DNA of 23,322 nucleotides from a virus: positions 1-23,322 of the IMG/VR virus record IMGVR_UViG_3300034105_002992; one strand, written 5' to 3'. Made by a program: the position numbers and the translations under genes. Each line of letters opens with the position of its first letter. Positions within the stretch are counted from its first letter, which is position 1. The notes beneath the pieces are model-generated. The model ran no database searches. It saw only the letters and a list, made by a program, of their open reading frames with translations, and had not been told where the DNA came from. Positions 1 to 6,569 of this stretch are shown here, piece after piece.

Positions 1-16
1 ATTTCACGGGATATAT

Positions 17-236
17 CAAACCACCTATCATAAATACCCCTATATAAAACATTACGAAATATAAATCTTTTTCCCTGATTATCAAACCTTTATATAATTT
101 TATTACGAAATACTTTAAAATATCCTGAAATTTGTTACCAAATTGTTATACATATTTGGCAACTTGACAAACCTTTATATCTGTGATATGGGGGATATGG
201 GGTTTGGGATATGATGGTTTGGGGTTTGAAGGTTTG
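17..236. repeat. CAAACC / GGTTTG iteron-like hexamers
   Basis: CAAACC occurs at 17-22, 83-88 and 168-173, with another copy at 367-372 outside this span. The complement GGTTTG occurs at 201-206, 216-221, 223-228 and 231-236, so four copies fall within 36 nt. The copies are in both orientations around an AT-rich core, as expected for iterons or operator sites. Confidence 0.5.
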
Positions 237-336
237 GTAAAAGATATTATGATCTTATATTAAAATGTTCTATACTCCATTGTCCTCCACTTTGCTCCAC
301 TACAAAACCATATTTCCCCACTTAGTAAGATTTAAT

Positions 337-402
337 TGTGGATAAACCTGTGGATAACTATCATATCAAACCATATTTCCAACGGTATTGACTTGTGGAT
401 AA
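337..402 (-). promoter_or_regulatory. Three perfect DnaA-box-like sites
   Basis: TGTGGATAA occurs at 337-345, 349-357 and 394-402, so the minus strand reads the classical DnaA box TTATCCACA three times. The first two start 12 bp apart. The second and third sit in a longer shared word, TGTGGATAACTAT. The third lies between the -35 and -10 of the promoter for the gene at 423, so a bound DnaA-like protein would probably block that promoter. Confidence 0.55.
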
Positions 403-416
403 CTATGTGATATCAT
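388..416 (+). promoter_or_regulatory. Leaderless promoter for the gene at 423
   Basis: TTGACT (388-393), a 17-nt spacer, then TATCAT (411-416) preceded by TGA (408-410). Six nt separate the -10 from the ATG at 423, so transcription should start at or next to the A of the start codon. No Shine-Dalgarno sequence is present. Confidence 0.65.
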
Positions 417-422
417 GAATAT

Positions 423-542
423 ATGGCACACCAATGTAACTTTGAATTAGACCTCGATGGACAAATCACCTGCTCTCTATGTGGGGCTATGGATGATGAC
501 ATGAAGCCAAGTATATTTGAATCACAAATAGACTTTGAGTAA
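423..542 (+). CDS. Small zinc-binding protein, 39 aa
   Basis: A 39-residue frame starting MAHQCNFELD. It has H3, C5, C17 and C20 (C-x11-C then C-x2-C-G), a likely zinc-binding set, followed by an acidic tail. The start is supported by a near-consensus promoter whose -10 ends 6 nt before the ATG. It is the first of several Cys-rich microproteins in this window. Function is unknown; a nucleic-acid-binding or adaptor role would be typical for phage zinc ribbons, but nothing here proves it. Confidence 0.6.
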   Translation: MAHQCNFELDLDGQITCSLCGAMDDDMKPSIFESQIDFE

Positions 543-576
543 GTCTATGTTCTTATAGGGGTAATGTGGGTCTTTC

Positions 577-605
577 TTGACTTCCCCCGAAAAATTTGAT
601 ATGAT
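577..605 (+). promoter_or_regulatory. Leaderless promoter for the operon at 612
   Basis: TTGACT (577-582), a 17-nt spacer, TATGAT (600-605) with TGA just upstream, then 6 nt to the ATG at 612. Near-consensus sigma-A-type promoter; the mRNA is expected to be leaderless. Confidence 0.7.
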
Positions 606-611
606 TAAACA

Positions 612-836
612 ATGATAACTAAAAAAAATAAAAAGCAAATGCACCAATACGAAGAGGATTTCATGTTTGCCTTAGAAAACCTCAAAAACGACATATCCAG
701 ATACCTGGAAGTTGCCAAGTCAGAGTTTGCATCTCATAATGACATCACTAGAACTATCGCTCTTATTAACTGGACTTCTCGAACTGTAGCAGAGAATAAA
801 GATGAACTAGAAGTTAAGATATTGGCAGCAGAGTGA
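612..836 (+). CDS. Hypothetical helical protein, 74 aa
   Basis: A 74-residue, lysine- and glutamate-rich protein, predicted by eye to be almost all helix, with no cysteines and no membrane segment. I do not recognise the family. The start is fixed by the leaderless promoter at 577-605. It heads a set of four genes (612, 838, 1115, 1351) separated by 1 nt or overlapping by 4-14 nt, which suggests one transcript. Its hydrophobic spacing would allow dimerisation. Confidence 0.65.
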   Translation: MITKKNKKQMHQYEEDFMFALENLKNDISRYLEVAKSEFASHNDITRTIALINWTSRTVAENKDELEVKILAAE

Positions 837-837
837 T

Positions 838-1128
838 ATGATTAAACAAGTCAGAACAAAGAACAATGCCTATAGTACTGTAAAGTATGACAAAGATGGA
901 AACATATTAACTCCGTCTAGGAAAAGGGAACTTAAGAAAGCAAAAGAGGAACCTATAAAGGGTCCTGAATCCATTAAGATTATAAGCCAGTATCCTAGTA
1001 TCTGCTCTGCTTGTAATGTTAGAATATCAGTTGGTACAAAGATATTATGGAACAAGAAAAGTAAAAGCACAAAGCATGTAAATTGTGTGTCTAAGTATAA
1101 AAAAGGTCCAAATAATGACAGAAGATGA
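838..1128 (+). CDS. Zinc-finger-like protein, 96 aa
   Basis: The first half is basic and probably flexible. The second half has C56-x2-C59 and H80-x2-C83 around I-S-V-G-T-K-I-L-W, a treble-clef or PARP-like zinc finger layout often seen in small phage proteins. The C-terminus is basic (KYKKGPNNDRR), which suits nucleic-acid binding. It begins 1 nt after the previous stop and overlaps the next gene by 14 nt, so the genes are probably translationally coupled. The specific role is unknown. Confidence 0.65.
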   Translation: MIKQVRTKNNAYSTVKYDKDGNILTPSRKRELKKAKEEPIKGPESIKIISQYPSICSACNVRISVGTKILWNKKSKSTKHVNCVSKYKKGPNNDRR

Positions 1129-1354
1129 AATTCTTTTAAAGATTAAAAATTTACGAACACCCAAAGGTGGCTTTACAAAAGCAGGCTTAGCATCAATAGG
1201 AGTTCCTTGGCCTCCTCCTAAAGGATGGAAACAACGATTATTGGATAAGGCAACAGATAATAAGTGTAGCCATACTTGGTATATGAGAGATCCAGGCATT
1301 CAGTGTAGTAAATGTTTTGTTCTTTGGGATAAATCTGATAGACTTAATGCATGA
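1115..1354 (+). CDS. Small phage protein with GVPWPPPKGW motif and zinc ribbon, 79 aa
   Basis: The ATG at 1115 is chosen because AAAAGG lies about 8 nt upstream; the same frame is open from 1085 but that start has no ribosome site. The N-terminal half contains TPKGGFTKAGLASIGVPWPP, a motif I associate with small uncharacterised phage proteins. The C-terminal half has C51-x-H53-x10-C64-x2-C67, a zinc-ribbon arrangement. It overlaps the next gene by 4 nt (ATGA). No function is assigned. Confidence 0.65.
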   Translation: MTEDEILLKIKNLRTPKGGFTKAGLASIGVPWPPPKGWKQRLLDKATDNKCSHTWYMRDPGIQCSKCFVLWDKSDRLNA

Positions 1355-2037
1355 ATGTTCCAAAAGTAATTAGACAACCATTGGCATACAATGAAGAAAA
1401 AATGTATAAAGTCTATGAACTTGAAGAAGCACATGCTATATCTAAAGATCAATTAAATAATGCAAAACTATTTAGTTCAAGAAAAGATTACGTAGAAACT
1501 TTAAGTAAAAATATATCATATTTAGAGGTAGGGGTCCTTTGGGGTAATTCCGCTAAAATGATTATAGACACAACAAACGCTAAAAATGCTGACCTTTTAG
1601 ACTATTATAATGGTGCACCAGGTATTCTACAGGATAGAGTCAGTGCTCCAAAAAATAGTTCCATAACACATGAACAGCATATAAAAAATAAATTTGCTTA
1701 TCATCCTAATGTAAATACCATAAAAGGAGATGCAATAGAAATATTATCTACTTTAGATAAAAAATATGATTTTATTTTTTTAGACATAGACAGAGATAGG
1801 CTTTTAGCAAGAAAACTTTTATTAGATTCTTCTAAGTTAACTAATGTTGGTGGAGTTATAGGATTAACCTCTTATCTAAATTATGACAGTGTTTTATATG
1901 AAGGTCATGTAGGGATATATCAAAGCGTAAATGAATTCTTATATTATAACCAAAATTGGTCTGTTGATGGATTGCTTCTAAATACTCTTGGATTTCATGA
2001 TATATACATCAAGAAGAATAAGGATAGTAACCAATAG
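1351..2037 (+). CDS. Class I SAM-dependent methyltransferase-like protein, 228 aa
   Basis: After about 55 residues comes the SAM-binding motif YLEVGVLWGNSA (E59, G61, G65), then NTIKGDAIEIL and YDFIFLDIDRDR, matching motifs I, II/III and IV of Rossmann-fold methyltransferases of the Methyltransf_24 type. Members of that family methylate sugars or small metabolites, but the substrate cannot be read here. The gene overlaps its neighbour by ATGA and ends just before a hairpin at 2038. It lies upstream of the halogenase and may belong to the same tailoring programme. A catalytically changed Rossmann protein is possible. Confidence 0.65.
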   Translation: MNVPKVIRQPLAYNEEKMYKVYELEEAHAISKDQLNNAKLFSSRKDYVETLSKNISYLEVGVLWGNSAKMIIDTTNAKNADLLDYYNGAPGILQDRVSAPKNSSITHEQHIKNKFAYHPNVNTIKGDAIEILSTLDKKYDFIFLDIDRDRLLARKLLLDSSKLTNVGGVIGLTSYLNYDSVLYEGHVGIYQSVNEFLYYNQNWSVDGLLLNTLGFHDIYIKKNKDSNQ

Positions 2038-2052
2038 TGCCCTTGTAGGGCA
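2038..2052 (+). terminator. Hairpin after the methyltransferase operon
   Basis: TGCCCT-TGT-AGGGCA forms a perfect 6-bp GC-rich stem with a 3-nt loop directly after the stop at 2037. The downstream sequence is only moderately T-rich (GGTTTCTTACTTC), so it is a plausible but imperfect intrinsic terminator. A new promoter follows at 2098. Confidence 0.4.
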
Positions 2053-2097
2053 TAGAATGGTTTCTTACTTCTACTTCGCGCCGAACTTTAAAGAAAT

Positions 2098-2106
2098 TGG
2101 TATACT
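2098..2106 (+). promoter_or_regulatory. Extended -10 leaderless promoter for 2113
   Basis: TGG-TATACT with 6 nt to the ATG at 2113. There is no good -35 at the 17-nt position, as is common for extended -10 promoters. Confidence 0.6.
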
Positions 2107-2112
2107 TAATAC

Positions 2113-2196
2113 ATGAAACTATTAATCAGCATTTCAGCCGTAGCCTTGCTCACAACCATAATTGGAATTACTCTACAGATAGTGGTGTTTAAATGA
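2113..2196 (+). CDS. Single-pass membrane microprotein, 27 aa
   Basis: MKLLISISAVALLTTIIGIT followed by LQIVVFK: 27 residues, almost all forming one transmembrane helix, with a positive N-terminal lysine. The start is set by an extended -10 exactly 6 nt upstream. It overlaps the next small gene by ATGA. The function is unknown; it resembles other one-helix phage peptides such as the one at 9559. Confidence 0.5.
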   Translation: MKLLISISAVALLTTIIGITLQIVVFK

Positions 2197-2321
2197 TAAC
2201 TGGCGTATCCTGTAAGTTCTGTAACGAGCCTAATGCCACACAAGTAACCATTAAAGGGGCTTATTGCCTTAATTGTTATATAGGGATTACGAACGCTTCT
2301 TTAAATTCCCTGGAAAATTGA
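2193..2321 (+). CDS. Four-cysteine zinc-ribbon microprotein, 42 aa
   Basis: A 42-residue protein with C7-x2-C10 and C25-x2-C28 (CKFC ... CLNC), the classic two-knuckle zinc ribbon. The start overlaps the previous stop (ATGA), and its stop shares one nt with the halogenase start (TGATG), so it is co-translated with the halogenase. It may be a regulator or an unrelated passenger; there is no direct evidence for a role in halogenation. Confidence 0.55.
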   Translation: MITGVSCKFCNEPNATQVTIKGAYCLNCYIGITNASLNSLEN

Positions 2322-3913
2322 TGAAAACAGACAAAATAGTCATTGTTGGTGGAGGCTCTGCAGGTTGGATGACTGCCACAACTTTAATTAAAGAATTTCC
2401 TACAAAAGAAATTATGCTAATTGAATCTAAAGATGTTCCAACTGTTGGTGTTGGAGAATCAACAATTGCAGGTATTAGACAATGGGCACAGTTTATAGGA
2501 TTAAAAGAAGAATCTTTCTTTAAAGAAACAGATGCTACTATTAAAATGAGCATTAAGTTTACAGACTTTTATAAAAAAAATTCAGGTAGTTTTCATTACC
2601 CATTTGGTGCTCCAGTAGTAGATGGCAATAGGAATCCTTTTGCTGATTGGCATTTAAAAAAGTATTTAAACCCAGAAACTCCTGTAGAAGATTTTGTAAA
2701 TTGTTTGTTTCCATCTGCTGCATTATTCAATAATGACAAATATTCAGAAAACCTATATAGTGAATTTCATAATTTTAACCCTAAGAATGACATTGCATAC
2801 CATTTTGATTCCACCAAATTTGCTATATGGCTTAGGGATACATACTGTAAGCCTGCTGGTGTAACTCATATAGTTTCAACTGTTGTATCTGTTAATAAAG
2901 ATAAGGATGGAGTTAAAGATTTAGTTTTAGAAGATGGAAGTTTAATTGAAGCAGACTTATTTATTGACTGTACTGGTTTTAAAAGTTTATTATTGTCAGA
3001 GTCATTGTTAGAGCCTTTTATATCATACTCTGATATGTTGCCAAATAATCGTGCATGGGCTACTAGAGTTCCGTATATTAATGATGATGTAGAGATTCAA
3101 GGGTACACAAATTGCACTGCAATATCTAATGGTTGGTGTTGGAATATCCCATTGTTCTCAAGATTAGGTGCTGGATATGTATATTCAGATAAACATATCA
3201 CTCCAGAAGATGCCAAAGAAGAGTTCAAGCAGTATTTAATGTCTAATAAAATGACTATACCTCGCTCAAGAGAAGATGTTGAAAAATTAGAATTTAAAGA
3301 TATTAAAATGAAAGTTGGCATCCATGAAAGAACATTTGTTAAAAATGTAGTAGCAATAGGTTTGTCTGCTGGTTTTATAGAGCCACTAGAAAGCAATGGT
3401 CTTTTTACTGTTCATGAATTTCTCTTTAAACTTATAGATATTCTTCAAAGAGGAAGTATTTCTCAATTTGATAGAGATATGTATAATGTTTCAGTAAAAG
3501 ATTTATTTGATAGATTTGCTAAATTTGTTGCCTTACATTACGCACTTTCTCATAGAGAAGACAGTGAGTATTGGAAAGAAATAAATGATAAAGTTTTTAA
3601 AGATGGAAATGGCGATCCACACAGTCAGCATCACAATCGTACTGACACATTTTATAACATAATGTGGAGATATATGGAAAATAAAGGACATACATTGGGA
3701 CCTTCAGGTATTACATATATTGCAACTGGAATGAATCTTAACATGATAAATGACTATAGATTTATAGATATTAAAAATAGGATTAATCCTGAAATAATAG
3801 AAGATATAAATAAAGTTGTTCGTTTATGGGAAGAAAGAAAATTAAAGTGGAATGTCGCTTCAGGTAACTCTAAAACAATGAAGCAATACTTGCTAGAAAA
3901 GTATCATCAATAA
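2321..3913 (+). CDS. Flavin-dependent (tryptophan-type) halogenase, 530 aa
   Basis: The N-terminus VIVGGGSAGWMTA (G10-G15) is the FAD-binding dinucleotide motif. VGVGEST follows at 42-48. ATIKMSIKF (K75, K79) covers the region of the catalytic lysine. WCWNIP at 272-277 is an exact WxWxIP signature, which separates flavin halogenases from monooxygenases, and IEPLES at 353-358 corresponds to the conserved Glu-Ser beside the active site. These enzymes use FADH2, O2 and halide to form HOX, which passes to the lysine and halogenates an electron-rich substrate. A separate flavin reductase is needed and none is seen here. The start at 2321 is preferred because TGGAAAA lies upstream; the frame is open from 2273. 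Family assignment is firm; substrate (free or peptide-bound Trp, phenol, other) is unknown. Confidence 0.93.
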   Translation: MKTDKIVIVGGGSAGWMTATTLIKEFPTKEIMLIESKDVPTVGVGESTIAGIRQWAQFIGLKEESFFKETDATIKMSIKFTDFYKKNSGSFHYPFGAPVVDGNRNPFADWHLKKYLNPETPVEDFVNCLFPSAALFNNDKYSENLYSEFHNFNPKNDIAYHFDSTKFAIWLRDTYCKPAGVTHIVSTVVSVNKDKDGVKDLVLEDGSLIEADLFIDCTGFKSLLLSESLLEPFISYSDMLPNNRAWATRVPYINDDVEIQGYTNCTAISNGWCWNIPLFSRLGAGYVYSDKHITPEDAKEEFKQYLMSNKMTIPRSREDVEKLEFKDIKMKVGIHERTFVKNVVAIGLSAGFIEPLESNGLFTVHEFLFKLIDILQRGSISQFDRDMYNVSVKDLFDRFAKFVALHYALSHREDSEYWKEINDKVFKDGNGDPHSQHHNRTDTFYNIMWRYMENKGHTLGPSGITYIATGMNLNMINDYRFIDIKNRINPEIIEDINKVVRLWEERKLKWNVASGNSKTMKQYLLEKYHQ

Positions 3914-4185
3914 TGCAATGGGTTTTAGCAATTAAAACTATGTTTCATAAAGAGTATTGGAATAAAGCAAATACTATTGAATTTTTTGCGTTTATGGTTA
4001 AGTTAATGATTATATTCCCAGGCTTAATATTTGGAAAACAATTTTGGTGGCTATATATTTTTGCCTTACTGTCCAGTTTATCTTTAATCTGGTCGTCAAC
4101 AGTAAAAACTCTGCCTACTATAATTTGGTTTAATATTGGCTGGTCTATCCTTGCTATTGCTGCGATATTAAAATATTGGCTATGA
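3913..4185 (+). CDS. Small multi-pass membrane protein, 90 aa
   Basis: Starts on the A of the halogenase TAA (TAATG). Hydropathy by eye gives about three membrane helices: FFAFMVKLMIIFPGLIFG, WWLYIFALLSSLSLIW and IIWFNIGWSILAIAAIL. It is unusually rich in Trp and Phe (eight Trp in 90 residues). The family is not recognised. Tight coupling to the halogenase suggests it could anchor or supply that enzyme, but this is only inference from position. Confidence 0.6.
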   Translation: MQWVLAIKTMFHKEYWNKANTIEFFAFMVKLMIIFPGLIFGKQFWWLYIFALLSSLSLIWSSTVKTLPTIIWFNIGWSILAIAAILKYWL

Positions 4186-4226
4186 GTTACATTGTATACA
4201 CATAAATTCCTTGAAAAATTAGGCTA

Positions 4227-4235
4227 TGCTATAAT
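4227..4235 (+). promoter_or_regulatory. Extended -10 leaderless promoter for 4242
   Basis: TGC-TATAAT, perfect consensus -10 with TGn extension, then AGATCT (6 nt) and the ATG at 4242. TTGAAA lies upstream at 4211 but too close to act as a normal -35. Confidence 0.7.
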
Positions 4236-4241
4236 AGATCT

Positions 4242-4853
4242 ATGGGATATATAGTTAATAATATAGCAGTTGGTAATAATCCACAAGACATAGAGAGAAC
4301 TGAATCTTACAATAAGTTTTTTGAAACAGTTGGATCTTCTACAGATAACATAAAAGTTATTCCTAATTTTTTGTCTGAAGAACAGATTAAACATTTAATG
4401 GATTCTTCAGAAAAAGCACCAATGCTAAGTTTTGCATCTCAAAAAGATGATAAAGGTGAGCCTCTTAATTGGATGCATATGCATACAGGTATATTTGATA
4501 AATTTAAAATAATAGGTAAGATTAAAGAAGAATTAATTAAGGCATATGGATTTACCAATATAGTAGAAAAAGAACCAAAATTTCTTAAAGTTGTTAAATG
4601 GGAAAAGGGGTCTAGGTTAAATTTACATGTCGATGATCTTGGCTACATTACAGATAATGAAATAGCAACATTAGTATATTTAAATGATGATTACGAAGGT
4701 GGAGAAATAAGTTTTGAAACTCATGGAATATCAATGAAACCAAAAGTTGGAGATCTCTTATTCTTCCCTGGAAATTTACATTACCCTCATGAGGTTAAAG
4801 AGGTATTATCTGGAACTAGATACACCTTGCCTGTTTGGTTTACAATAGTATAG
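4242..4853 (+). CDS. 2OG-Fe(II) oxygenase (prolyl-4-hydroxylase-like), 203 aa
   Basis: The double-stranded beta-helix core carries the iron triad H129-V-D131 and H183 plus R193, which holds 2-oxoglutarate (GTRY). YLNDDYEGGEISF and KPKVGDLLFFPG are hallmarks of the P4Hc/PKHD branch. Such enzymes hydroxylate or otherwise oxidise protein side chains, nucleobases or small molecules using O2 and 2-oxoglutarate. The N-terminus holds VGSSTDNIKVIPNFLSEE, a pattern shared with all the other oxygenase domains of this window. All catalytic residues are intact. It has its own leaderless promoter; the substrate is unknown. Confidence 0.9.
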   Translation: MGYIVNNIAVGNNPQDIERTESYNKFFETVGSSTDNIKVIPNFLSEEQIKHLMDSSEKAPMLSFASQKDDKGEPLNWMHMHTGIFDKFKIIGKIKEELIKAYGFTNIVEKEPKFLKVVKWEKGSRLNLHVDDLGYITDNEIATLVYLNDDYEGGEISFETHGISMKPKVGDLLFFPGNLHYPHEVKEVLSGTRYTLPVWFTIV

Positions 4854-4855
4854 TG

Positions 4856-4861
4856 TATAAT
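4856..4861 (+). promoter_or_regulatory. -10 box of leaderless promoter for 4868
   Basis: TATAAT spanning the end of the upstream gene, then TAAAAC (6 nt) and the ATG at 4868. The preceding bases are GTG, so the TGn extension is off by one. Confidence 0.55.
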
Positions 4862-4867
4862 TAAAAC

Positions 4868-5134
4868 ATGGATTATACAGGTTCAGATAAACAAAATAAA
4901 ACAAGAAAATTATTAGATGGATCTGAAGTAAAAGATTATGATCACCCTATAGATTTAATATTGCACACAAAAGCACCAGGAAAATGGAAATTAATTGATC
5001 TTGAAACGGGACAAGAGTATCTTGGATCAGAAATATCTCATGAAACATTTGGAGAACTTCTAAGAAGCAAGGTCGCAAAGGCCAAGATAGGCTCTTGGTT
5101 TAAAACAAAGGGAAGAGTAATAAAAAATGCATAA
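4868..5134 (+). CDS. Conserved-looking phage protein, 88 aa
   Basis: Contains GKWKLIDLETGQEYLGS then ISHETFGELLRSKVAKAKIG and SWFKTKGRVIKNA. This W-x-x-I-D-L-x-T-G-x-x-Y pattern resembles a small uncharacterised family I recall from marine and T4-like phages, where function is unknown. The C-terminus is basic. It lies between two oxygenase genes, overlaps the next one by 8 nt, and is read from its own leaderless promoter. Confidence 0.6.
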   Translation: MDYTGSDKQNKTRKLLDGSEVKDYDHPIDLILHTKAPGKWKLIDLETGQEYLGSEISHETFGELLRSKVAKAKIGSWFKTKGRVIKNA

Positions 5135-6554
5135 TACTAATAAGCCTATAACTTTTCATTGGATGTGGAGAAGACATTGGCAAATAAATGATAGCGTTGA
5201 TCATTTAGATCTTAAAGGAATTATGCAGATGGCAAAAGAGTTAGATGGTGTAGGAGTAAAATCTGTTTTGCTTCCGTATGGTCCAGGAGGCATAGATTTT
5301 TCTTTAGTTATTGCAGACTCATTAAAAGCAACAAATCAACTAATTATGACAATTGCTTTACCAGCATACGGTACAAGTCCAGATTATGCTGCAAAAATTG
5401 TTGACACATTAAACTGTTTTGCTCCTGGAAGAATTGGAGTAAACCTTGTTGCTGGAAGGTGGGGAGATGAGGGAAATGGTCATAGCGAAAGAATAGTTAT
5501 AGAACACTATATGCATGACTCATCACTTATTGATACGCTTGAAAAAAGAGTTGCGATCTCAAAGGTTTGGATGGAAAATTTTGTTAAGTTAATGGAGAAG
5601 CATCAACATAAAACTCATTTGGCTGTAGTTGGATCTTCAGACACAACAATTGAAATAGCAAATAATCATACAGAATATATATATGTTGATGATAATTTAA
5701 TATATAAGGAACAGTTTAAAAAAGTTGATCTTAGTCGTGTAAAACCAATACTTATCATTGATCCACTTATTATTAATCATCCAGATGATGAAAAAAATGT
5801 TAAGTATGATAAAAATGCTGCGCCAAGAAAACAACATCATCACGTAAAGGGTTCAATGTTAGATGTTGTTAAACAAATAAGAGAACTATCAAACCAATTT
5901 AATATATATGATTTTATGATACATACTGATCAAGAAGATATTAATCAATTGTTACAATTAGTAAAAGATTTTAATAATATTGTAGTGCCTGAACAAAAAC
6001 AAATTGTAATATCTGAACTAACCAAGGAAAATTTTAATAATATTGGAAGCAGTCCTAACAATATAAAAATATTTAATAACTACCTCAGTAAAAAAGAATG
6101 TGAAAATATTATAGGATTAATTAATAAAACAGAAATAAGCAATAATCGTCCTCTGCAACCCGACAATAATGGCAAGCCTACTCTGTCTTTATTGTATTAC
6201 GACTCACTTAATTATTCAGAAAAATATATTCCTCAAATTCAGGGTATTATAGAAAAAGAATATAAAGTAAAATTAAAACCAAGAAATTCTCGTTTTGCTC
6301 AATGGGTGCATAATGATAGCCTATTGATACCAATAGATGACTTGGGGCATAAAGATGGAAATCACTTAGCAGGTTGGGTATATTTGAATGATGATTATGC
6401 TGGTGGAGAACTATCCTTTGTTCATCAAGGTGTATCATTTAAACCAAAGGCTGGTGATTTAGTCTTATTCCCTGGAAATATTCACTATTGGTACCATGTT
6501 GCCCCTGCAAATGGATCAAGGTATATTATGCCACTTTGGTTTGATTTTATTTAA
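5127..6554 (+). CDS. Luciferase-like monooxygenase fused to a degenerate 2OG-oxygenase domain, 475 aa
   Basis: Residues 1-290 match bacterial luciferase-like (SsuD-type) flavin monooxygenases: FHWMWRRHW near the start, VKSVLLPYGPGG, and FAPGRIGVNLVAGRWGDEGN, where SsuD-type proteins have G-R-x-x-x-N-L-V. From about 300 a P4Hc-like domain begins with NNIGSSPNNIKIFNNYLS and continues with VYLNDDYAGGELSF and KPKAGDLVLFPGN. Ungapped alignment with the intact oxygenase at 4242 places P402 where the first iron His should be (P-I-D404 instead of H-V-D) and Y456 where the distal His should be; the 2OG arginine (R465) remains. The second domain therefore probably does not bind iron normally and may act in binding or dimerisation. 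It has a GGAAGAG ribosome site inside the preceding gene. The fusion is one continuous frame. Confidence 0.88.
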   Translation: MHNTNKPITFHWMWRRHWQINDSVDHLDLKGIMQMAKELDGVGVKSVLLPYGPGGIDFSLVIADSLKATNQLIMTIALPAYGTSPDYAAKIVDTLNCFAPGRIGVNLVAGRWGDEGNGHSERIVIEHYMHDSSLIDTLEKRVAISKVWMENFVKLMEKHQHKTHLAVVGSSDTTIEIANNHTEYIYVDDNLIYKEQFKKVDLSRVKPILIIDPLIINHPDDEKNVKYDKNAAPRKQHHHVKGSMLDVVKQIRELSNQFNIYDFMIHTDQEDINQLLQLVKDFNNIVVPEQKQIVISELTKENFNNIGSSPNNIKIFNNYLSKKECENIIGLINKTEISNNRPLQPDNNGKPTLSLLYYDSLNYSEKYIPQIQGIIEKEYKVKLKPRNSRFAQWVHNDSLLIPIDDLGHKDGNHLAGWVYLNDDYAGGELSFVHQGVSFKPKAGDLVLFPGNIHYWYHVAPANGSRYIMPLWFDFI

Positions 6555-6563
6555 TGGTAAAAT
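6555..6563 (+). promoter_or_regulatory. Extended -10 leaderless promoter for 6570
   Basis: TGG-TAAAAT, then AATTAT (6 nt) and the ATG at 6570. A weaker -10 than its neighbours but with the same geometry. Confidence 0.5.
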
Positions 6564-6569
6564 AATTAT

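Larger units (their letters stand above)
1..422. other. Non-coding repeat-rich region, candidate replication origin
   Basis: No convincing reading frame lies here. The stretch is very AT-rich in its left half and carries several repeat types: three exact TGTGGATAA sequences (complement of the DnaA box TTATCCACA), four CAAACC and four GGTTTG hexamers, a repeated 11-mer ATTACGAAATA (51-61 and 102-112), a repeated 13-mer CAAACCTTTATAT (83-95 and 168-180) and a repeated 13-mer AAACCATATTTCC (305-317 and 368-380). DnaA boxes, iteron-like repeats and an AT-rich segment together are what bacterial and plasmid origins look like. That this is an origin is inference; it could also be a cluster of regulator-binding sites. 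Confidence 0.55.

Noticed and set aside
3097-3396. 99-aa minus-strand frame inside the halogenase
   Set aside because: Antisense shadow of a conserved coding region with no independent support.
6306-6317. H-N-D at residues 394-396 of the fusion protein as a replacement H-x-D iron motif
   Set aside because: In the ungapped alignment with the intact oxygenase it lies seven residues before the true ligand position, at a K-G-S turn, so it is unlikely to be the normal site. It is kept as something to test in a model.
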